Source: Leptolyngbyaceae cyanobacterium JSC-12 (GTDB taxonomy: Bacteria > Cyanobacteriota > Cyanobacteriia > Leptolyngbyales > Leptolyngbyaceae). Taken from it: DNA of 64,000 bases. Below are positions 57,801 to 64,000 of the stretch, one piece after another. The stretch is taken from NCBI GenBank assembly GCA_000309945.1, contig CM001633.1, positions 1,894,292 through 1,958,291 on the forward strand, written 5' to 3'. The number at the start of each line of letters is the position of its first letter. Within the stretch, counting starts at the first letter, position 1. Under the pieces are notes generated by a model. It saw only the letters and a list, made by a program, of their open reading frames with translations, ran no database searches and had not been told where the DNA came from. Made by a program: the position numbers and the translations under genes.

Positions 57801-60800
57801 GGCGATCGCCATTAACATACTAGGGATCAACAATGCCCCAGTCATTATTCCTCCAACTGCCTCCCTTGCAGTTGATTCTGATACCAATCTAATAATCACA
57901 GGATTACGGATCACAGATCCAGATGCAGGTGGCGGACAGCTTGCAGTCACTCTGTTAGCCGAAAATGGAGTGCTGAGCCTGGGCAGCACTGCTGGCATCA
58001 CATTCCTCCAGGGTGATGGCAACGCAGATAACCGAGTTTCCTTCACTGGTTCCTTGTTTGCGATTAATGCAGCGTTAGCAAACCTGACGTACCGTAGTTA
58101 CCCTGGCTTCACCAATGCCTTTGATCGCATCACCATCAGCGTCAACGACGGCGGGAATACAGGCATCGGTGTGCCCTTATCGGATACAGAAGTGCTGTTT
58201 GTCAGTGTGGGTGGAGCAGTAAATCGTCCTCCCATTGCTGTGAATGATATCTTCTCTGTGGCAGAGGAAGGCACCCTCATTGCTACTAGCGTTCTAGCAA
58301 ATGATAACGACCCTGATTTCACCCTGCCCCTCACGGCTCAATTAATCGCGGGACCTGCCAATGCCTTATCGTTTACCTTGAATCCCAACGGTAGCTTTAC
58401 CTACACACCAATTGCCAACTTTAGCGGCAGTGATACGTTTACCTATCGAGCAGTGGATGCGTTGGGTGGCAGTTCCAATACGGCAACGGTCGTGATTAAT
58501 GTGAGCAATGTGAATGATCCACCCATCGCGGTAGACGACAGTTTCATCACTCAGGAAGATCAACCCATTACCAATGGAGCTGTACTTACCAACGACACTG
58601 ATGTTGATAATACTTTGCCATTATCGGCTCAACTGATTAGTGGTCCTGCTAACGCGATCGCGTTCACCTTTAACCCGAACGGCACCTTTAGCTATACCCC
58701 CCGCGAAAACTTTAGCGGCAGCGATCGCTTTACCTATGTGGTAGTAGATGCCCTCGGAGCCATTTCCAACACTGCCACTGTTTCAATTACCGTCACACCA
58801 GTTAATGATGCTCCCCTAGCTCGTAATGATGGACCCTTTATCGTTCGTGCGGGAGGCACGCTTTCCATCACGGCACCTGGCATTTTGAGTAACGATACCG
58901 ATGTAGACACGCCTCTTGCCAACCTGACAGCGAGTCTGGTAACGAATCCTACCAACGGTATCCTAACGCTCAACCCCAATGGCTCCTTCATTTATCGTCC
59001 AACGGGTGCTTTTTCTGGGGTAGATACCTTTGTCTATCAGGTAAGTGATGGAGCGCTGACTTCTAATCTCGCAACAGTGACGATTTCAGTAGGGGCAAAC
59101 AACGCACCGATCGCAAATCCGGAGAGTTTCACCTTACCAGAAGATGGCAGCATCACGCTGGGCAATGTGTTGACGAATGACACGGATCCGGATGGCAATC
59201 TGCCCTTAACAGCAACGTTAGGGATTGCTCCAGTGAATGCGCTCTCATTTACACTGAACCCCAATGGCACATTCACCTATCAGCCCAGAGCCAACTTTAA
59301 CGGGGTGGATAGTTTTGTCTATCAGGCGATCGATAGTTTGGGTGGCATCTCCAACCCAGCAACAGTCACATTTAATATCACGGCAGTAAATGACGCCCCG
59401 ATCGCGGTCAACGATACGTTGTCTCTCAGCCCTGGAACAACTTTATCGGTTACTGCACCGGGCATCCTGGCAAACGATACCGACATTGATAGCCCTAGCT
59501 TGACGGCGATACTGGTATCAACCACTGCCTTCGGGAACCTTACCCTCAACCCCAATGGTTCCTTCACCTATCAGCCGAATCCAGGTTTTGTTGGAACGGA
59601 TAGTTTTACCTATCGGGCAAACGACGGCAGCCTCAATTCCGCTAATACCGCAACAGTCTCGTTAGTGGTCACAACCGCTGCAAACATTGCACCGATCGCG
59701 AATACTGACACCTTCACAACCCAGGAAGACACCCCTCTCACTGTGGGGAATGTGCTAGCAAATGACACGGATCCAGACAACAATCTGCCGTTAACGGCAA
59801 GCATCGTTGCGGCTCCGACAAATGCCCTCTCCTTCACACTGCGCCCGGATGGTAGTTTCAGCTACCTGCCCGCGCTTAACTTCAATGGCATTGATACATT
59901 CACCTACATTGCAACTGATAGTATCGGGGGCAACTCCAGCATTGCGACCGTTACTTTCAACGTCACGCCAGTAAACGATGCTCCTGTTGCTGTGAATGAC
60001 AACTACACTGTTGCCAGTACAACGTCTCTTAATATTGCGGCTCCTGGTGTTTTGGCGAATGACACGGATGTAGATAGCCCCTCACTGACAGCCACCCTAG
60101 TTTCCACTACCTCTAACGGAGCGTTGAGCCTCAGCCCGAATGGCTCTTTTATCTACCAGCCCAATGCTGGCTTTAGCGGAGTGGATAGCTTTACTTACCT
60201 GGCAGGTGATGGCAGCCTTAATTCTGCTAACACGGCTACGGTCAACATTACAGTTTCCACGGTCGTTAACAGTGCTCCCGTTGCCAACCCAGATATCTTT
60301 AGCGGGATTGAAGACACCCCTCTCACTGTGGGGAATGTCCTGGCAAATGACACTGACCCCGACAACAACATTCCCCTAACGGCAAGCATCGTTGCGGCTC
60401 CGGCAAATGCCCTCTCCTTCACACTGCGCCCGGATGGTAGTTTCAGCTACCTGCCCGCGCTTAACTTCAATGGCATTGATACGTTTACCTACGTCGCAGT
60501 TGATGCTCTGGGAGCGCGATCGCAAACCGCTACTGTGACTTTCAGCGTTACTCCGGTCAACGATGCCCCCATTGCCAACAACAATACCTTTAACGTCGCT
60601 CCTGCTGGCACCCTAAACGTTACTCTGCCAGGCGTTTTAGCGAACGATACAGACGTTGATGGAGATCCTCTTACTGCCACTCTCGTTACTACTCCCATAG
60701 GGGCAGCATCATTCACCCTAAACCCAAATGGTTCATTTACCTACGTACCTCAAGTTGGCTTCTTAGGGAATGACAGCTTTACTTACCGGGCGAGTGACGG

Positions 60801-62562
60801 CATCACAGTATCGAACACTGCCACTGTGACTCTTTCAGTCACGTCGAATCTACCACCGACTGCAAACCCCGATACCTTCAGCGTGCAGGCAAATGGCACC
60901 CTGACTGTAGGCAATGTTTTAACAAACGATACGGATGCCGATAACAACGTGCCCTTGACCGCAAGTGTTGTCGCGGCTCCGGCAAATGCCCTCTCCTTCA
61001 CACTCAGACCGGATGGCAGCTTTAGCTATCGACCTGCGCTTAACTTCACTGGTACTGACACCTTTACCTACATTGCTGTTGATAGCTTAGGCGGCAGTTC
61101 TACTCCTGCTACTGTTACGTTTAGCGTTACTCCTGCAAATCGAGCACCGATCGCCGCCAATGACACCGTTACTGTTCGTTCTGATGGAGCCTCCACAATT
61201 ACCACGCCTGGCATTCTAGTCAACGATACTGACCCAGATGGCAATCCCCTAACTGCCAGCCTGATCACGAATGCGGTGCAAGGTAATGTGTCTCTGGCTC
61301 CAGATGGATCTTTCGTTTACACCCCTAATGCTGGAGCCTCTGGCAACGACAGCTTTACTTACGTTGCCAGCGATGGCGTTGCTAATTCGGTTCCAGCAAC
61401 GGTGACACTCCGCATCAATGCTGCCCCGATCGCTGCTAACGACACTTACACGGCTCTAGTTGGCAGCACTTTGAGCGTAGGTCAGCTTCAGGGCGTGCTC
61501 ACCAATGATACGGATGCTAACGGAGATTCACTCCTCGCCTCCGTAGTTTCCGGTCCAACCAAGGGAGTGCTCACCCTCAACCCGAATGGGGCATTCACCT
61601 ACACCCCCAACCTCGGAGCTTCGGGGATTGATACCTTTACCTATCAAGCACTTGATGGGTTCGCTAGTTCCACCGCAACGGTAACCCTGTCTCTACGCAC
61701 CAACACTGCTCCTATTGCCCAGCCTGATGCTTATCGGGTGCCTGCCAATGGCACATTATCCGTCGGTGTGATTGATGGCGTGTTAAGGAATGACTCGGAT
61801 CCAGATCCTGGTACAGTCCTCTCTGCCACCTTAGTGAATAATGCTAGTCGTGGTACGGTCACCCTGAATCCTAACGGGACCTTCACCTATGTTCCCCAAG
61901 TAGGCTTTGAAGGACTTGATAGTTTTGTCTACCGAGCCAGTGATGGCATTACGGTATCCGGTCCCGCAACTGTGACATTAACGGTTTCATCCAACACGCC
62001 ACCAGTTGCCAACAACGATTTTTACAGTGCGTTTAGTGGCATTCCTCGATCAGTCGCTTTCCCTGGTGTGCTGGCGAACGATACGGATGTGAATGGGGAT
62101 TCCCTCTCTGTTAGCGTGGTCACAAATCCAGCCAATGGCGTGCTAACTCTCAACCCCAATGGTTCGTTTGTTTATACAGCAAACTCTAACTTCCAGGGAG
62201 TGGATACCTTTACCTATCGGGCTTTTGATGGGATAGATAGTTCAACAGCAACCGTTTCTATATCTGTCACCGTGAATCTGCCGCCAGTTGGGCAACCAGA
62301 TATATACACAATCCCTACTGGACAAACGCTAACAGTCGGCGCGCCTGGAGTTTTGGCGAATGATACTGATCCAGAAGGTTCGCCTCTCACTGCCCTCGCA
62401 GTAAGACTTCCGCAGAATGGTACGTTGGATCAGTTTAATAGTAACGGCTCATTTGTCTACAAACCTGCACCTGGCTTTGTTGGAGTCGATAGTTTTACCT
62501 ATCGAGTTCGAGACAATGTGTTGCTGCAGTCAACCGTGACGGTGACAATTAACGTAGTGTAG
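54847..62562 (+). CDS. Giant repeat protein: PPC, FG-GAP-like and 15 tandem ~95-aa Ig/cadherin-like units
   Basis: The protein is 2571 aa. Order: PPC-type domain (1-115, starting DTAGNSLATATALNL), five FG-GAP/VCBS-like units (about 118-375, GDFNNDGKVDLLWRN), a second PPC domain (380-500), about five ~110-aa cadherin/CSPG-like repeats (500-1115), then 15 tandem ~95-aa units of pattern APIANxDTF...VLANDTDPD...NPNGSFTYTP...DSFTYRA to the C terminus. No N-terminal signal peptide, so type I-style export is likely but unproven, and no RTX tail is seen. Units 6 and 8 share identical DNA. A surface adhesin is the obvious guess. Asp-rich loops predict calcium binding. Confidence 0.9.
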   Translation: MPDTAGNSLATATALNLTSAVQSFPDLVTPTANDYYRFALTVRSSLNVSITGLDADANLRLLDSTGNLVNINGVPQQSTNPGTFSELINTVLEPGAYFVQIAPAPAISLANYTLNISASENLVSTDILWRNDALNSTGIWRLDETSFVEAVVLTDDGLPVIAPPGWTVNATGDFNKDGFSDIVWRNDSAGVQGVWFMRGAERLSIGVIEPFVPPGWVISGTGDFNDDGYTDLIWRNESLATTGVWFMNGTTSLSLALIDQTLGTGWALSGTGDFNNDGKVDLLWRNQGLAQTTVWLLNGTQLISQVPILPAVPSTWYIGGTGDFNNDGKVDILWRDTNPEGIVGIWLMDGTTFSSAIALPFVPDLNWRPFAPYNTFGNPLPIDTAGNTRATAFNLGNSLTGLATYQEEVNGITDTDDYYRFNLANASQVSLSLTGFNANLELQLLNDAGAVLQSSTLGNLSPEAISRSLSAGTYFIRVFPNGVSDRSTYSLGVSVNNLPILVTNSPLTVNEEGSVSIGSSVLSVIDPDNTAAQITYSLNSLPANGTLLVNGAAAIAGTTFTQADLNDGTRIRYVHNGSETTSDRFIFTISDGLIPTPLGPNTFRITVIPINDAPELTLPAGTQAIDQETNTLIPGIRVTDVDLGTGEITVTLSAGNGVLSLGRITGITFLEGDGTQDQRLSFRGGQDITNFVLQSLIYRSSNNFRGTDTISVTVSDGGNTGLGGALSDEGVITLNVAPVNDPPVLTVPASVTVREDTSSPIPGIIVADLDAGTSLMRVSLSVTNGTVSLNSTAGITITTGTGTRDKNLVFAGSLDAINTVLAGLTYLGDRDFNGTDTLIISVSDTPSNTNGIPFSDTEIIAITVTAQNDPPVITVPGTQTVNENTDLRITGISITDVDATGDLTVNLSASSGRLSLASLVGLTFDQGDGTQDDALVFRGTQAAINDALRTLIYRANPDFNGNDTISINVSDGGSSGFGGVLGDSKAIAINILGINNAPVIIPPTASLAVDSDTNLIITGLRITDPDAGGGQLAVTLLAENGVLSLGSTAGITFLQGDGNADNRVSFTGSLFAINAALANLTYRSYPGFTNAFDRITISVNDGGNTGIGVPLSDTEVLFVSVGGAVNRPPIAVNDIFSVAEEGTLIATSVLANDNDPDFTLPLTAQLIAGPANALSFTLNPNGSFTYTPIANFSGSDTFTYRAVDALGGSSNTATVVINVSNVNDPPIAVDDSFITQEDQPITNGAVLTNDTDVDNTLPLSAQLISGPANAIAFTFNPNGTFSYTPRENFSGSDRFTYVVVDALGAISNTATVSITVTPVNDAPLARNDGPFIVRAGGTLSITAPGILSNDTDVDTPLANLTASLVTNPTNGILTLNPNGSFIYRPTGAFSGVDTFVYQVSDGALTSNLATVTISVGANNAPIANPESFTLPEDGSITLGNVLTNDTDPDGNLPLTATLGIAPVNALSFTLNPNGTFTYQPRANFNGVDSFVYQAIDSLGGISNPATVTFNITAVNDAPIAVNDTLSLSPGTTLSVTAPGILANDTDIDSPSLTAILVSTTAFGNLTLNPNGSFTYQPNPGFVGTDSFTYRANDGSLNSANTATVSLVVTTAANIAPIANTDTFTTQEDTPLTVGNVLANDTDPDNNLPLTASIVAAPTNALSFTLRPDGSFSYLPALNFNGIDTFTYIATDSIGGNSSIATVTFNVTPVNDAPVAVNDNYTVASTTSLNIAAPGVLANDTDVDSPSLTATLVSTTSNGALSLSPNGSFIYQPNAGFSGVDSFTYLAGDGSLNSANTATVNITVSTVVNSAPVANPDIFSGIEDTPLTVGNVLANDTDPDNNIPLTASIVAAPANALSFTLRPDGSFSYLPALNFNGIDTFTYVAVDALGARSQTATVTFSVTPVNDAPIANNNTFNVAPAGTLNVTLPGVLANDTDVDGDPLTATLVTTPIGAASFTLNPNGSFTYVPQVGFLGNDSFTYRASDGITVSNTATVTLSVTSNLPPTANPDTFSVQANGTLTVGNVLTNDTDADNNVPLTASVVAAPANALSFTLRPDGSFSYRPALNFTGTDTFTYIAVDSLGGSSTPATVTFSVTPANRAPIAANDTVTVRSDGASTITTPGILVNDTDPDGNPLTASLITNAVQGNVSLAPDGSFVYTPNAGASGNDSFTYVASDGVANSVPATVTLRINAAPIAANDTYTALVGSTLSVGQLQGVLTNDTDANGDSLLASVVSGPTKGVLTLNPNGAFTYTPNLGASGIDTFTYQALDGFASSTATVTLSLRTNTAPIAQPDAYRVPANGTLSVGVIDGVLRNDSDPDPGTVLSATLVNNASRGTVTLNPNGTFTYVPQVGFEGLDSFVYRASDGITVSGPATVTLTVSSNTPPVANNDFYSAFSGIPRSVAFPGVLANDTDVNGDSLSVSVVTNPANGVLTLNPNGSFVYTANSNFQGVDTFTYRAFDGIDSSTATVSISVTVNLPPVGQPDIYTIPTGQTLTVGAPGVLANDTDPEGSPLTALAVRLPQNGTLDQFNSNGSFVYKPAPGFVGVDSFTYRVRDNVLLQSTVTVTINVV

Positions 62563-62569
62563 CTGGTTG

Positions 62570-63004
62570 TTACGACTGGATCAGATGCACGTTCTGCTCC
62601 CAGTTCACCCCGTCAAAGGGTACGATCCGAAATTGGGAGCGGATATCTTCATCTAGGCAGCGTAGATTTACATTGATCGCGTCAGGGTGCGATCGCGGAC
62701 GATAAAACGCATGGATACCACAGACTTTACAAAACAGGTGTTTTGCTACGCCCGTATTAAATGTGTATAGAGTCAACGCTTCTTCGCCTTTTAACAAGGT
62801 GAACCGTTCTACAGGCACAATCAAATGCAAGAAGCCCTTCTTGCGACAAATGGAGCAATTACAATCTGAAATTTCATCTTGCTGCGGATCTGCCTGCACT
62901 CGAAACCGCACTGCCCCGCAATGACAGCCACCCTCGTAAGGTTGCATTGTTTGTGTTGAATAAGGCTCCGCCATCAATTGCTCCCGTTGCATTATTTTTT
63001 GCAT
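62570..63004 (-). CDS. GFA/CENP-V family zinc protein
   Basis: The 144-aa protein carries the GFA zinc pattern: GGCHCGAVRF, CNCSICRKKGF, and HLFCKVCGIHAFYRP. Members were named for glutathione-dependent formaldehyde activation; most have no proven activity. Met11 (62974, MAEPYSTQTM) may be the real start. Convergent with the giant repeat gene, 7 bases apart. Confidence 0.88.
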   Translation of the reverse strand: MQKIMQREQLMAEPYSTQTMQPYEGGCHCGAVRFRVQADPQQDEISDCNCSICRKKGFLHLIVPVERFTLLKGEEALTLYTFNTGVAKHLFCKVCGIHAFYRPRSHPDAINVNLRCLDEDIRSQFRIVPFDGVNWEQNVHLIQS

Positions 63005-63221
63005 ATCTTTTGCACATCTAAAGGCAATTATCCTGAGAAAAGTGTGGAGCGTTGAGATCGGATAAGGTAATTCGCACCGTAAAAGTACTGATTTTTTCAG
63101 AAAGCCCCTGCGATCGCCCCCAGATTGGTTAAAACAGTTCGATGATAGGGAACTCTGGTATCAGAAGCAACAGAGGTCGCGTCTCTGTTTCGTGCAACGT
63201 TAGCGCTTAGGGGATAGAGTT

Positions 63222-64000
63222 GTGCAAGCGACGAAGCAGCAGCAAATCATGGGATTTTTCATCGAGGAAGCAAAAGAGCACCTCGATACCATCGAGCAAG
63301 GATTGTTGGATTTACAATCCACCATGTCAGATGCCGAGCAACTAAATGAGTTATTTCGGGCTGCTCACTCGGTAAAAGGGGGAGCCGCAATGCTGGGATT
63401 CGATAGCATCCAGCGAGTCGCCCACCATTTAGAAGACTATTTCAAAATCCTAAAAGAAAATCCAATTAAACCAGATCGGCAACTCGAAGACTTATTTCTC
63501 AAAGGTTTCGATACTCTCAAAGAGTTGGTTGAAGCCATTCAATCTCCCTATGGGTTTCAAGAATCGCAAGGTCAGCAAATGGTTCAGGAAGCCCAACCCA
63601 TCTTCTCTGAACTGCAAACCTATCTGAATCAACTGCTGAAGAGTGGGACAGCACCAGTTGTCAAAACGAACCCAGATGCTGCAGCGCTGGTGAATGCTGC
63701 GCTTAAAAAGATGTTGCAGCTCTTTAAGCAAGGCGATTCTCCTACTAGCCGTCAGCAACTGGGAACGCTCTGCAACCGCATGGGGCAATTAAGCACCAGT
63801 TCGGAATGGCGAGGTCTTTTGCGCATTGCCCAGGCTGCTCTCTCCAATTCCCAGAATTCCTACTCAACCCTTGCTCCCATTCTGATTAAGGAACTTAAGC
63901 AAGCGGGTGATTACCTGGTTGCAGGCAGAATCAGTCAAATTATGCCAAGCCAAACTCTGCAAAAACTGGCAGGAACTGTTCCCCCTGTGCCCCCATCTGC
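63222..64000 (+). CDS. CheA-like hybrid histidine kinase, N-terminal part
   Basis: A GTG start after AGGGGATAG opens a frame that runs off the window. Residues about 8-110 form an Hpt domain: FFIEEAKEHLDTIEQGLLDL and the phosphoacceptor His49 in FRAAHSVKGGAAMLGF. The next ~150 residues are helical linker. The full protein in cyanobacteria usually continues into CheA kinase and receiver domains for phototaxis or pilus control; those are outside the window. Confidence 0.85.
   Translation, partial: MQATKQQQIMGFFIEEAKEHLDTIEQGLLDLQSTMSDAEQLNELFRAAHSVKGGAAMLGFDSIQRVAHHLEDYFKILKENPIKPDRQLEDLFLKGFDTLKELVEAIQSPYGFQESQGQQMVQEAQPIFSELQTYLNQLLKSGTAPVVKTNPDAAALVNAALKKMLQLFKQGDSPTSRQQLGTLCNRMGQLSTSSEWRGLLRIAQAALSNSQNSYSTLAPILIKELKQAGDYLVAGRISQIMPSQTLQKLAGTVPPVPPS

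Noticed and set aside
54847-62562. Repeats in the giant gene considered as a DNA repeat array
   Set aside because: The periodicity is that of protein domains in one open frame; only some units are similar at DNA level.

Overview
The window looks like chromosomal DNA of a filamentous or Leptolyngbya-type cyanobacterium. The evidence is the very frequent HIP1 octamer GCGATCGC inside genes, together with families that are essentially cyanobacterial: NarM, SipA/DUF3148, DUF4079, DUF1995, YlqD, a HetP-family protein, a PEP-CTERM protein and a 59-residue S21. No transposase, prophage or CRISPR array was seen. Most of the sequence is ordinary housekeeping DNA in short operons on both strands.

Layout. 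1-4.9 kb: the end of an unidentified gene, a candidate 6S RNA with its own promoter and a bidirectional terminator, a branched-chain/neutral amino-acid ABC permease plus binding lipoprotein, and an M23 peptidase. 4.9-14.4 kb: a 2OG-Fe(II) oxygenase, an Ig-like/propeller membrane protein, two pentapeptide-repeat proteins, an FGGY sugar kinase, small secreted proteins and a PBP4-type DacB. 14.4-23 kb: two proteins sharing a beta-rich domain, acetolactate synthase with a C-terminal zinc ribbon, a lipoxygenase with all iron ligands, a HEAT-repeat protein, and a narM-psiE pair. 23-40 kb: DUF4079, ComEC, tRNA-Ser(CGA), rpsU, an M48 protease, a PPP phosphatase, DUF1995/pdhC, ylqD, an acyl-activating enzyme, DUF427, gyrB and miaA, then a PEP-CTERM protein.

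40.1-48.8 kb is the most interesting region: a HetC-like peptide-export locus. A 1065-aa exporter (cyclic-nucleotide-binding-like N terminus, intact C39 peptidase, ABC ATPase), an HlyD-type adaptor, a HetP-family protein, two short precursors with double-glycine leaders, and a PpiC-type foldase all lie on the minus strand, divergent from a MarR regulator. The HetP-family protein itself ends in a near-copy of the precursors' leader (DLxYxE...IxGG) followed by only 12 residues. This suggests that the regulator, or its C-terminal dodecapeptide, is a substrate of the adjacent C39 exporter. If so, secretion and differentiation control would be joined in a single polypeptide.

49-64 kb: a frameshifted gene, pstS with two metallophosphoesterases (a likely phosphate-scavenging group), a cobalamin riboswitch upstream of a tiny His-rich ORF and sipA, a 2571-aa secreted-type repeat protein with 15 tandem ~95-aa Ig/cadherin-like units, a GFA-family zinc protein, and the start of a CheA-like kinase that runs off the window.
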